From: DAOOWV01 sp035371485
GTDB taxonomy: Bacteria > Patescibacteriota > Dojkabacteria > JAFGLO01
Direction: 5' to 3'
Assembly (NCBI GenBank): GCA_035371485.1
Contig: DAOOWV010000010.1
Span: 1-35,950 of the forward strand
Length of the DNA: 35,950 nucleotides
The translations under genes and the position numbers were made by a program. Positions 1 to 7,186 of this stretch are shown in pieces. The notes beneath the pieces are model-generated. The model searched no databases. It was not told where the DNA came from and saw nothing but the letters and a program-made list of their open reading frames with translations. Positions within the stretch are counted from its first letter, which is position 1. Every line of letters starts with the position of its first letter.

Positions 1-537
1 AATGCTGTCTATAAAAAACAGAGCCATTAAATTAGCTCTAATTTCATTTTTGTTTTTTAATGAGTTGTTCATAAAAATTACGAGTAATGGTCCATTTATG
101 TTAAACACACCTCCAGTTATTCCTGCAAATAATCCCCAAATGGGGGCCGTTGTAAGTGGGATCCGTCTGCTCTTTTTTAATACCAAGCTGTCAAATACTT
201 GTAAAGCAACGTAAATTAGGATAAATAGTCCAAACATTTTCTTTAAAATTTCAGCATCTATGCGAGTGAACAATGAAACACCAATAAAAGTTCCAATAAA
301 TAATCCGATTCCTACCTTAAATACGACCCTCCATTTAACTTGTTTAATAAACTTTTTAAATATTATTCCACTAGAAAAAATATCTCCGAGGCATGCCAAA
401 ATAGTAGCAGTCTTCATGTCTAAACTAGAGGAAAGAATGGGGACTAATATCAGGGATGCACCAAATCCTGCTATTACTTTTAGAAAATATGCCAATATCG
501 TTGACAAAACTATTAATAGTGGGGCATTGATGGGCAT
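1..537 (-). CDS. TSUP (TauE/SafE-type) permease, 3' end cut by window edge
   Basis: The reverse strand is open from an ATG at 537 to the window edge (179 codons, no stop). It encodes a hydrophobic protein beginning MPINAPLLIVLSTILAYFLK, with GFGASLILVPIL in the first helix and a second half-repeat GGVFNINGPLLVIFM. Paired glycine-rich re-entrant motifs of this kind are typical of the sulfite exporter TauE/SafE (TSUP) family, inner-membrane permeases for small sulfur or carbon anions. The family usually has about 250 residues, so roughly 70-80 are missing to the left. No ATG/GTG/TTG lies in frame just upstream, so 537 is the best start. The substrate cannot be told. It is transcribed away from the wHTH-NUDIX gene across a 440-base spacer. 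Confidence 0.8.
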   Translation of the reverse strand, partial: MPINAPLLIVLSTILAYFLKVIAGFGASLILVPILSSSLDMKTATILACLGDIFSSGIIFKKFIKQVKWRVVFKVGIGLFIGTFIGVSLFTRIDAEILKKMFGLFILIYVALQVFDSLVLKKSRRIPLTTAPIWGLFAGITGGVFNINGPLLVIFMNNSLKNKNEIRANLMALFFIDSI

Positions 538-707
538 GTTTATTAATGTTAATAACTTATCTTGTGTGCAGTATACCTTTTGATTTGACCCAGAGTCAAT
601 GACTTATAATATTGTAAATTAGTCATGTCAATACTTTTTATCGACTTGCCGAGCACAATTGAATTAGGTTGTTAAGTTTAGTTAACCTTACTGATTAATA
701 TCTTCTG

Positions 708-848
708 CGTGTAAACATGTGTTGGTGAAAAACTGTTTCAGAATAGGTATTTCGCGTGAGTGTTTGACATGTGTAACTTTGATGTGTAAAATGTAGATAA
801 TATTGGTTAACTATATTTAAAGTGCAGATGTTTGTACAAGTTTACACG
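708..848. repeat. Recurrent GTGTAAAC motif, three direct copies and one inverted
   Basis: CGTGTAAAC (708-716) is exactly inverted at 840-848 (GTTTACACG). Two further direct GTGTAA copies lie at 771 and 784, the latter overlapping the candidate -10 region. Spacing is irregular, so a multi-site operator or a long-range RNA stem is possible. A chance cluster in AT-rich DNA cannot be excluded. Confidence 0.35.
764..792 (+). promoter_or_regulatory. Sigma70-like promoter upstream of the wHTH-NUDIX gene
   Basis: TTGACA at 764-769, a spacer of exactly 17 bases, then TAAAAT at 787-792. Transcription would start near 799, leaving a leader of about 178 nt before 977, unusually long for this compact genome. 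The leader contains the dyad at 900-915. Confidence 0.5.
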
Positions 849-899
849 TAGAGTATCTTTAAATGTGGGGGTAATATAATATTTATATTTTTGAAGTAG

Positions 900-915
900 G
901 TTAGTGGTCACTAAC
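900..915. promoter_or_regulatory. Dyad GTTAGTG-GT-CACTAAC, candidate operator
   Basis: Two perfect 7-base inverted arms separated by two bases lie 62 bases upstream of the wHTH-NUDIX start, just before an AT-rich stretch (GATAATATAAAG) that could be a second -10. The size and symmetry suit a dimeric winged-helix regulator, so autoregulation by the adjacent gene is a reasonable guess. Confidence 0.4.
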
Positions 916-976
916 TTGTTTTGAAGATAATATAAAGTTAGAATGTAGTAATATTAGATAACTTGATAAATTTTAA

Positions 977-1699
977 ATGAATAATCAACTTATCGAAACA
1001 GAACTGCAAAGAGCGATACTAAATAAGTTAATGTTCTCCAATGGTCTTAGATATTCGCAATTACATGAAGTTACAGATAATCATGATTTATTCAATTATC
1101 ATCTCAGATTCTTGCTCTCCAAGAAACAGATTATTAAAGAAAATAATTTGTATGTTTTAACAGAAGAAGGTAGGAAAATCGTTGGATATATGGAAGAAGA
1201 TGGTCAAATGCAGGGGAAATTTAAAATTGGAATATTTATAGATATTATCCGTAAAAAAGGAAAAATTTATCAACAACTACTTCATAAAAGGCTTAAGCAT
1301 CCACATTATGGCTATATTGGTGCTGTAACTTGTAAGGTTAAATGGGGGGAATCAATTGAGGATAATCTCAAACGTGAATTGATGGAGGAAGTAGGTATTG
1401 TTCCGGAAAAATGGAGTATAGTTGGTGTAGTGAGAGAATTTTTTCTAAATGAAAATAAGGAGAAAGTATGCGATGGTATATTTTTTGTAATAGTAGTTGA
1501 AGAATTTGATGGTGAACCAGAATTGAAGAGCATCGAAGGTGAATATTTTTGGTATGATATTGATAAAATATTAGGACTTGATAAGATTTTTAGGGAGGGA
1601 TTTGAAAATGGGTTACCTCATATTAAGAAATTTCTTAAAGACAAGGAAAATTACAAACCATATATAATGGAGAACACCAGTGATCCTATGAAATACTAA
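977..1699 (+). CDS. Winged-helix/NUDIX two-domain protein
   Basis: This 240-residue protein has a winged-helix domain in about residues 1-75 (alternating helices, then a wing ending YVLTEEGRKIVG) followed by a NUDIX domain, residues 80-220. The NUDIX box is visible as KVKWGE-x7-KRELMEEVGI: the catalytic REUxEExGU core is intact, but the usual first glycine is Cys. KRLKHPHYGYIG precedes the box and is shared with the paralogue at 3019-3720 (KRLRHPFYGDIH). NUDIX enzymes hydrolyse nucleoside diphosphates linked to another group; fused to a DNA-binding domain they often act as ligand-sensing regulators (NrtR has the reverse domain order). Function here, hydrolase or sensor, is not determined. A long leader with a dyad suggests regulation, perhaps of itself. 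The gene converges on the CYTH remnant. Confidence 0.8.
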   Translation: MNNQLIETELQRAILNKLMFSNGLRYSQLHEVTDNHDLFNYHLRFLLSKKQIIKENNLYVLTEEGRKIVGYMEEDGQMQGKFKIGIFIDIIRKKGKIYQQLLHKRLKHPHYGYIGAVTCKVKWGESIEDNLKRELMEEVGIVPEKWSIVGVVREFFLNENKEKVCDGIFFVIVVEEFDGEPELKSIEGEYFWYDIDKILGLDKIFREGFENGLPHIKKFLKDKENYKPYIMENTSDPMKY

Positions 1700-1827
1700 A
1701 TAAATGATACGTAATAAGTGAGAAACGATATATCAGGGTTTCATATGAGATCAAACGAGAGGGAACCTAATTTCATTATTCGCTATTTTATTACTACTTA
1801 ATACTACTGTACTTATTTTTTATTTTG

Positions 1828-2381
1828 TTAAGAAACGTTTGAATTAAAAGACAACGTTTCTATTTCATGAAGTTCAATTCCATAGGTTTTATACACATCT
1901 CTTATATTCCCAAACATGCAATCCTTCTTGTCGTAGCCCATTAATGTTAATACTATCCAAACATTTTCTTCATTATCACTTTCAATTTCGAGGATTGGAT
2001 CTATCATTGGCCATGAATCAATAGTAAGTGTACATTTTTTAACTTCCCATATTTCTCTATAGTTTTCTTGAAATGTTACTCCCTTTAAGCCAGTCTTTAT
2101 TAAAAGATCTTTTGTGTTTTCTAAATTATCAATTGCTACCTCAATTTCTTTTGCACCATCAACGGTTAATCTATCAATTGTTTTATATGTCATTGTAATT
2201 TTGTCACCTTCATCTCTTAATCTTATCCATTGCTCACCTTTGGATCTTAAAAATTGGTTATCTAAAATATATCTTTTTTGTAGAAATTCATTTTTTATTA
2301 GTTTTGCTCCGATATCTTTTAATTTTTTCTTGTTAGGGTCTTATCAATCTTTGGAATTCGACATTCAAATTCTGTTTTCAT
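1828..2381 (-). pseudogene. CYTH-domain protein (class IV adenylate cyclase/triphosphatase-like), frameshifted
   Basis: Starting at the ATG at 2381, the frame reads MKTEFECRIPKIDKTLTRK and then hits TAA at 2319-2321. Adding one A to the run of six A (reverse strand; T6 at 2323-2328) restores a continuous 184-codon frame: KKLKDIGAKLIKNEF, then QKRYILDN, then WIRLRDEGDKITMTYKT, and a C-terminal TIDSWPMIDPILEIES. EFECR fits the ExExK signature of CYTH proteins, and the WP-x-LEIE segment is characteristic of the CyaB-like branch. Such proteins act on triphosphates in a metal-filled tunnel, making cAMP or hydrolysing organic or inorganic triphosphate. As sequenced, only an N-terminally shortened 121-residue product from an internal ATG at 2193 would be made, lacking the N-terminal acidic residues. 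It lies tail-to-tail with the wHTH-NUDIX gene. The lesion may be a homopolymer sequencing error or real decay. Confidence 0.7.
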
Positions 2382-2462
2382 TTTGTGAGTAATAAATATT
2401 ATATATTCACATTATAACCTTTGAGATGTGGGTAAAACAAGTGAGGAGGAATTAACCTGTAT

Positions 2463-2520
2463 AATACAATAATTAATAATACAATAATACTACAATACAA
2501 TAATACAATAATACAACAAT
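2463..2520. repeat. Octamer tandem array, consensus AATACAAT
   Basis: About seven degenerate copies of AATACAAT run head to tail with one 7-base unit (AATTAAT at 2471). The array lies 120 bases before the four-helix-bundle gene. The complementary motif (ATTATTGTATT) reappears just after that gene, so the gene is bracketed by inverted copies. Confidence 0.75.
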
Positions 2521-2642
2521 GATGGGGTGGAATTGTTGTTTGGATATCATTTTGGTAAAAATGACATAATGTTTATAAATTTATATTGTATTGGAAGAGT
2601 ATAAGGTATTAATATAGTAATATATAAATTGATTTGTTATCT

Positions 2643-2993
2643 ATGCAAGGAAATATTTTAAAGGAAAAAGTAAAATTATTTGCGTCAAGGTCATTAGACC
2701 TTTATAAAAATTTGATTATGAAGAAAGAATATGTTTTATCTAAACAGTTTTTGAGAAGTTCGACGAGTATAGGAGCTAATGTATTTGTGGCTAATTATTC
2801 TGAGAGTAAAAAAGACTTTACACATAAACTACATATTTCATTAAAGGAAGCTGTTGAGACAGGTTATTGGTTAGAGTTGATTGAGAGGTATAATCCTACT
2901 ATCAAAGATATCAAATTACTCGAGAAGTTAAATGATGAAATTATTAGACCTTTGATCTCGTCAATAAAAATATCAAAAAGGACAAACAAATAA
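2643..2993 (+). CDS. Four-helix-bundle protein (S23/IVP-like)
   Basis: A 116-residue, mostly helical protein from the ATG at 2643; a TTG nine bases upstream is the alternative. The segment KQFLRSSTSIGANV, then SKKDFTHKLHISLKEAVETGYWLEL, is the signature of the four-helix-bundle family first described as the protein encoded in 23S rRNA intervening sequences (TIGR02436-type). Free-standing copies are common in CPR genomes and their function is unknown; related Avd proteins serve diversity-generating retroelements, but there is no reverse transcriptase or rRNA here. The gene is flanked on both sides by AATACAAT/ATTATTGTATT repeats in opposite orientation, which gives it the look of a small insertion unit. 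It stands alone between two minus-strand genes. Confidence 0.85.
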   Translation: MQGNILKEKVKLFASRSLDLYKNLIMKKEYVLSKQFLRSSTSIGANVFVANYSESKKDFTHKLHISLKEAVETGYWLELIERYNPTIKDIKLLEKLNDEIIRPLISSIKISKRTNK

Positions 2994-2994
2994 T

Positions 2995-3026
2995 ATTATT
3001 GTATTCTTCACTATTGTATTAATAAT
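2995..3026. repeat. ATTATTGTATT motif pair, inverted relative to 2463-2520
   Basis: ATTATTGTATT (2995-3005) and ATTGTATTAATAAT (3013-3026) start immediately after the stop of the four-helix-bundle gene. They are the reverse complement of the AATACAAT units on its other side. The second copy overlaps the distal TAA (3019-3021) of the wHTH-NUDIX remnant. Confidence 0.6.
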
Positions 3027-3720
3027 CTATTACATCAACCTTGCTTTCTATATAAAACATTTCTAAATTGCCAGCAACCATTCTGTCAAAAACAATCAGT
3101 GAATCCTTACAACTATCAATATTATTTTATAGTGCTTTCCTTGCTTCTTGTATTTTCAACCAATAATGTTCTCCAAAGTCGTTTTTATAATCTAATGTTC
3201 CAGTAGCATTTTCACAGTAACACTGATGATAAAGTGCATCTTCAACTAATTTATTATTAAAAATTTTCATTTTGCGGTGAACTCCAACGAATTTAAAATC
3301 TCCAATAAGTCCGCATTCTTCAGCTAGTTTTCTTTTTGTGCATTCAACAACTGTTTCCCCTAATCTTATTTTTCCAGCAAATCCATGAATATCTCCATAA
3401 AATGGATGTCGTAGTCTTTTTTGCACAAGCATTTGTTTTTCGCTTGGGTTATCAGGATTATTCCTTACTACAAATAGAGCTACAGACACTTTGAAAAATT
3501 GTTGCATTTTTCCAAATACATCGAGATTGGAAATAAACTTTTTACCTTTCATTGTAAGTTGATAATTTCTATTGTTTTTAACAATAAACTCTTGGGAAAT
3601 TAGGTATTTGAGGTGATAATTATATTGGTCATTTTCAATGTCTGGGGGTTTCATGCTTGTAAATGTGGAGCTATTGTTTTTAAGAAGCGAAGTCAAAATA
3701 TAAATTTGTATTTCATGCAT
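3019..3720 (-). pseudogene. Second winged-helix/NUDIX protein, interrupted by an in-frame TAA
   Basis: From the ATG at 3720 the frame encodes 197 residues and stops at TAA 3127-3129 after EHYWLKIQEARKAL. The same frame then stays open for 35 more protein-like codons (NNIDSCKDSLIVFDRM, VAGNLEMFYIESKVDVIDY) to a TAA at 3019-3021. Read through, the product would be about 233 residues, close to the 240 of the paralogue at 977, so the TAA looks like a nonsense mutation. Residues 1-70 are winged-helix (NYHLKYLISQEFIVKNNRNYQL); the NUDIX box is GKIRLGETVVECTKRKLAEECGL, in which the first catalytic Glu of REUxEE is Lys. It overlaps the ZIP transporter stop by eight bases (start inside 3713-3720), so the two are translationally coupled. 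A 197-residue product may still fold. Loss of a catalytic Glu suggests ligand sensing rather than hydrolysis, but that is inference. Confidence 0.72.
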
Positions 3721-4453
3721 GATGAGAAAGCAGTATATTAATAATAATACCTACTATTATACCTGATAATTGAATTAATGATATTTTTTTTGAGGTTTCT
3801 TTGTGTAATTCTGGAATCATGTCAGCAGTAGCAATATATATAAATCCACCTGCGGAAAAAGCAATCAAATATGGCATGTAGTCTTGAAATGTATTTTTAA
3901 GAAGCATCAGAAAAATTACTCCAGCAATTGCTGATAGTGAAGTGAAAAAATTAAAGAATATTGCTTTTTTTCTGGGAACTTTGCTGAATAATAAAACTCC
4001 GAAATCACTTATTTCCTGAGGTATTTCATGTATAATTATTGCAATTGATGTTGCGATTCCAAGAGATGTATCTTGCATGAACGCAGATGTTATAGCTACT
4101 CCATCGAGAAAATTATGGAATGCGTCTCCAATAATGTTGGTATATGCAAGTTTATGTGGGTGTGTATCTGAGCTGGGTACGTGACAATGTCTCCAGGAGA
4201 TAAATTTCTCCAAAATAAAGAACGAAATCATTCCAATTAGCACAGATAGTAATGTTTTGTGAATATTGGTTGTTGTTTCAATAGCTTCAGGTATCATATG
4301 AGTAAATGAGGCACCTAATAATGAGCCGGCCCCGATACTTACAAGTAAGATATTAAATTTTGAGATTGATGATTTATGGGGAATGAACAATATACAAACT
4401 ATTGATATAATGCTGATAATTATTGTTGCAATAAATGAAAAAAGAATACTCAA
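3713..4453 (-). CDS. ZIP-family divalent metal transporter
   Basis: A 246-residue integral membrane protein with about eight hydrophobic helices. The ZIP metal-path signatures are present: HNFLDGVAI in helix 4 and HEIPQEISDFGVL in helix 5, with a His-containing loop (WRHCHVPSSDTHPHK) between helices 3 and 4. ZIP (GufA/ZupT-like) proteins bring Zn, Fe or Mn into the cytoplasm. The start is TTG at 4453, because a TAG sits directly upstream in frame and no ATG fits the conserved first helix. The stop overlaps the start of the wHTH-NUDIX gene, which makes a two-gene operon and suggests that the regulator-like protein answers to metal or to a metal-dependent metabolite. Confidence 0.88.
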   Translation of the reverse strand: MSILFSFIATIIISIISIVCILFIPHKSSISKFNILLVSIGAGSLLGASFTHMIPEAIETTTNIHKTLLSVLIGMISFFILEKFISWRHCHVPSSDTHPHKLAYTNIIGDAFHNFLDGVAITSAFMQDTSLGIATSIAIIIHEIPQEISDFGVLLFSKVPRKKAIFFNFFTSLSAIAGVIFLMLLKNTFQDYMPYLIAFSAGGFIYIATADMIPELHKETSKKISLIQLSGIIVGIIINILLSHHA

Positions 4454-4538
4454 CTATTGTTTATTAAATTTAATTTTACCTGCTTAATATATCATAATTT
4501 CAGCTTTTTTAAAACTGTTAAGCTTTAAAATTACTAAG

Positions 4539-4603
4539 TTGTGGAGATGTCGAAATATAAACATAATCAGTTAATTCCACAATAGATTACTTCTCCCATC
4601 TCC
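4539..4603 (+). promoter_or_regulatory. Two mutually exclusive stems before the DUF2779 gene, attenuator-like
   Basis: The segment TTGTGGAGATG (4539-4549) can pair either with TCCACAA (4576-4582) or, through GGAGATG, with CATCTCC (4597-4603), which is followed by a U-rich run (TTTATTTTTCCTTTT). The two 7-bp pairings share bases, so they exclude each other, as in a transcription attenuator. The loops are long (30 and 47 nt) and the stems short; chance is a real possibility. Confidence 0.25.
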
Positions 4604-4666
4604 TTTATTTTTCCTTTTATGCTGAAATGTAATAAAATATGAATAAACTTACTTTACTCTTTTGTT

Positions 4667-6109
4667 ATGATTATTTCTAAAACTGATTTTATAGCCTATC
4701 TTGATGCACCACGTCACCTTTGGGCAATAAAACATAATAAATTAACATCTCTGGAGATTAGTGCATTTCTTCGACACCTTGTTAAACAAGGCGATGATGT
4801 TGAAATACTTGCAGAAAAATATATACATAAAATCTTAATGCCCAAATATGGTATTTCAATAGATGATGTAATTTTGCAACCTACACACATAGATGGATCG
4901 TTTCAAGCTCGTATTGACGTATTAATTCGTAATCCCAGAACTAAAAAATGGGACATGTATGAAATCAAATCATCCTTAAAAATTGATAGCACACATATAT
5001 ATGATATTACTTTTCAATATTTGGTTTTTAAGGAAAAATACGAAATTGGTGATAAATATATTATTCATTTGAACAATAAATATGTTCGCAAAGGTGAGAT
5101 TGAGCTTGATAAATTGTTCGAAGTAGAAAATGTGAATGAAGATGTGGATTTATTAAAGGATAAAGTATGGGAGCTAAGAAATGAGGCTTTATTTGTTGCT
5201 CAAACCGAGAACTTTACTGAGGTTTTGAATTGTATAAGACCTAAGGATTGTCCCTGCCTATCAATATGCCATCCCAATTTACCTAATTATTCTATTTATG
5301 ATATTAATAATTTAACAGGTACAGAAAGTAAAATAAGAAAACTTGAAAAAATGGGTGTGAAAAGTATTTATGATGTTCCTAATGATTTCATTTTATCTAC
5401 AAAGCAAAGATTTCAGATAGAAGTTGCGCAATCTCAAAAAATTTATATAAACAATACTAAAATTCAGAACGAATTAAATAAACTGAATTTCCCATTATAT
5501 TTTCTCGATTATGAAACATTTAATCCTGCTATTCCATTATATAATAATTATAAACCTTATCAACACATTACCTTTCAATATTCTTTACATGTAAAAGCGA
5601 CTCCGACATCTGAGTATAAGCATTACGAATTTATTGAAACTAATAAAGTTGATCCGATCCCTAATTTGATTGCTTCATTAAGAAAAAATATAGGAGAAAG
5701 TGGTTCAATAATTGTTTGGTATAAACCGTTTGAAACTTTGAGAACGAAAGAAATGGGTGAGCTTTATCCAGAATTTAAAGATTTTTGTAAAAATATTGTT
5801 TATAGAATTTATGACTTAATGAATATTTTTAAAAAACAATACTACTTAGATTCTTTAACTAAAGGTAGTTGTTCAATCAAACAGGTGCTTCCGACAATGG
5901 CTCCAGATTTGTCATACAAAGACATGGAAATAGCAGAGGGAGCAACTGCTATGACAAGCTGGAATAAGATGGTATATGATAAAAGACTAACAGAGGAACA
6001 AACTAACAAATTTAAAAATGATTTATTAAAATATTGTGAATTAGATACGTTGGCAATGGTTAGGATTTATGAAAAGCTTTATTCAATGATAAATGATAGG
6101 TTAGAATAA
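4667..6109 (+). CDS. DUF2779-type composite nuclease (PD-(D/E)XK plus DEDD exonuclease-like)
   Basis: A 480-residue protein of two parts. Residues 1-205 resemble a Cas4/RecB-like PD-(D/E)XK nuclease: ARIDVLI (D84), then YEIKSS (E99, K101), and a four-cysteine cluster C189, C195, C197, C201 where Cas4/AddB proteins hold an Fe-S cluster. A helix-hairpin-like stretch (KIRKLEKMGVKSIYDV) follows. Residues 275-480 form the DUF2779 domain: FLDYETFNPAIPLY with a DxE pair (D281, E283), and near the end YCELDTLAMV (D460), the layout of DEDD/DnaQ-fold 3'-5' exonucleases. The family is found across bacteria with no settled role; DNA repair or defence is inferred only from the domains. It starts at an ATG and ends three bases before the convergent small membrane gene. 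Confidence 0.8.
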   Translation: MIISKTDFIAYLDAPRHLWAIKHNKLTSLEISAFLRHLVKQGDDVEILAEKYIHKILMPKYGISIDDVILQPTHIDGSFQARIDVLIRNPRTKKWDMYEIKSSLKIDSTHIYDITFQYLVFKEKYEIGDKYIIHLNNKYVRKGEIELDKLFEVENVNEDVDLLKDKVWELRNEALFVAQTENFTEVLNCIRPKDCPCLSICHPNLPNYSIYDINNLTGTESKIRKLEKMGVKSIYDVPNDFILSTKQRFQIEVAQSQKIYINNTKIQNELNKLNFPLYFLDYETFNPAIPLYNNYKPYQHITFQYSLHVKATPTSEYKHYEFIETNKVDPIPNLIASLRKNIGESGSIIVWYKPFETLRTKEMGELYPEFKDFCKNIVYRIYDLMNIFKKQYYLDSLTKGSCSIKQVLPTMAPDLSYKDMEIAEGATAMTSWNKMVYDKRLTEEQTNKFKNDLLKYCELDTLAMVRIYEKLYSMINDRLE

Positions 6110-6111
6110 TT

Positions 6112-6393
6112 CTAATTGATTAGTTTAGGAATATATTCGCCTTTTTCTTTTTTATATCTAGAATTTTCAAAAAAGACTTCTGGCTCTGTCTTATTAACTG
6201 TTATTTTTTTTGTTTTTCCATCATCTGTTTTAAACGTAAGTTTATATGTTGTTTTCATAGATTCCTCATCTTCAATAGTTTTTTTCTTTATAAGTGTTCC
6301 TGTCCAACTATCATTCTTATTTTTTAATGAAAAAAAGGACATTATAATTATTAATAATACTACCACTATGACAGTTATTACAGTTTCGTTCAT
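6112..6393 (-). CDS. Small single-pass membrane protein, unknown
   Basis: A 93-residue protein with one N-terminal membrane helix (about residues 4-22, VITVIVVVLLIIIMSFFSL) and a soluble tail of about 70 residues with alternating beta-type pattern and many Lys and Asp (SWTGTLIKKKTIEDEES, then YKLTFKTDDGKTKKITVNK). The tail reads like a small beta-barrel or OB-like fold, but I do not recognise it. Its stop lies three bases from the stop of the convergent nuclease gene. Confidence 0.65.
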   Translation of the reverse strand: MNETVITVIVVVLLIIIMSFFSLKNKNDSWTGTLIKKKTIEDEESMKTTYKLTFKTDDGKTKKITVNKTEPEVFFENSRYKKEKGEYIPKLIN

Positions 6394-6517
6394 TAATATT
6401 TATGTAAAGTTATATAATTACTTTATTTGTATGATGACCTATTTTAGCATACTGGATATTACTTTTCTATTTGTATTCTGAATGATCAAAAATTAGGTTT
6501 TATTGATTAACTTGTCT

Positions 6518-6537
6518 TTGTCGGAAATATCTGACAA
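6518..6537. promoter_or_regulatory. Dyad TTGTCGG-N6-CTGACAA upstream of receiver gene
   Basis: Seven-base arms (one G-T pair) around AAATAT, about 130 bases before the first receiver-like gene. It is symmetrical enough for an operator and has no T-run to make it a terminator. The 180 bases between 6482 and 6664 hold nothing else I can identify. Confidence 0.3.
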
Positions 6538-6664
6538 AAGTAATGTGTCTTAATTAATTGAAATAACAATGATTTTTGTGTGTTTTTAATTATTTAATTA
6601 ATAAATACATAAATTCACAATGAATTCTTGCATAATACTGTGAAAATAATTTAATGTTAAGTTT

Positions 6665-7126
6665 ATGGCAAGAATTTTGATTGTTGAAGATGTTACTTTA
6701 TATCGTAGAGGAATAACTGAATGCCTAGCAGGGTTAGGCCATGAAGTGGTTAGTGTTGAACCTGAGGGAAAAGAATCCTATGTTATGGCAACAAGCAGAA
6801 TAATAAGAGAAATTCACGCTGGAAAGAAAGAATTTGACATTGTCTTAATGGATTATGATTTAGGAGATAGGCCACCATCATCTTTAGTTCCTCCTATTAC
6901 TGGTGACCTTTTTACTAGTAATTTCCTATGCAAATCGGGGTCGATACGAAAAAAAGGGCTTAAGGTGATTAGTATCTCTACACGAGATAGTTATGACAGG
7001 GATCTATATGATGGTGCTTTGCCAAATAAAGAAGAAATTGGAGAGTTCAGAGAAACTTTTCAAAAATTATATAGTGAACTTTTCCCTCAAACTGAATGGG
7101 AAAACATGAGCGAAAAACACGCATAA
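6665..7126 (+). CDS. Stand-alone response-regulator receiver-like protein
   Basis: A 153-residue protein that opens like a receiver domain: MARILIVEDV (acidic pair E8, D9) and FDIVLMDYDLGD (likely phospho-acceptor D63), then a hydrophobic strand with Ser/Thr (KVISISTRD). The usual strand-5 lysine is not obvious; LPNK is the best candidate. A longer-than-usual loop (RPPSSLVPPITGD) follows the acceptor. There is no output domain, so it would work by protein contact, as CheY or Spo0F do. No kinase is adjacent; the only histidine kinase in the window is the frameshifted one at 20001. A related but more degenerate receiver follows 60 bases later. Confidence 0.72.
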   Translation: MARILIVEDVTLYRRGITECLAGLGHEVVSVEPEGKESYVMATSRIIREIHAGKKEFDIVLMDYDLGDRPPSSLVPPITGDLFTSNFLCKSGSIRKKGLKVISISTRDSYDRDLYDGALPNKEEIGEFRETFQKLYSELFPQTEWENMSEKHA

Positions 7127-7131
7127 TATGG

Positions 7132-7147
7132 AAAACCGTAGGGTTTT
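7132..7147 (+). terminator. Small hairpin AAAACC-GTAG-GGTTTT between the receiver genes
   Basis: A 6-bp stem with a tetraloop immediately after the first receiver gene; the 3' arm itself ends in four T. It could act as a weak terminator, since the next gene has its own promoter-like box at 7149-7157. Confidence 0.35.
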
Positions 7148-7148
7148 G

Positions 7149-7157
7149 TGATATAAT
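7149..7157 (+). promoter_or_regulatory. Extended -10 box TGATATAAT before second receiver gene
   Basis: TG-A-TATAAT with TATAAT at 7152-7157 lies 29 bases before the GTG start. No convincing -35 is present, which an extended -10 can tolerate. Confidence 0.4.
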
Positions 7158-7186
7158 AAATCAATAATAATCTCATAGTTAATTAA

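Larger units (their letters stand above)
538..976. other. Intergenic region with promoter, dyad and repeated GTGTAAA motif
   Basis: About 440 bases separate the divergent permease and wHTH-NUDIX genes, and I see no coding frame in them. They contain a good sigma70-like promoter at 764-792, a 16-base dyad at 900-915, and four copies of a GTGTAAA/C motif: direct at 709-716, 771-777 and 784-790, inverted at 840-847. The promoter would give a leader of about 180 nt before the ATG at 977. Confidence 0.5.

Noticed and set aside
2634..3026. Diversity-generating retroelement (Avd-like four-helix bundle)
   Set aside because: No reverse transcriptase, template repeat or variable protein in the neighbourhood.
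6116..6481. 121-codon plus-strand frame after the nuclease gene
   Set aside because: It is the mirror of the minus-strand small membrane protein, which has the better helix-plus-charged-tail pattern; the plus frame is Phe/Ser/Val-rich.
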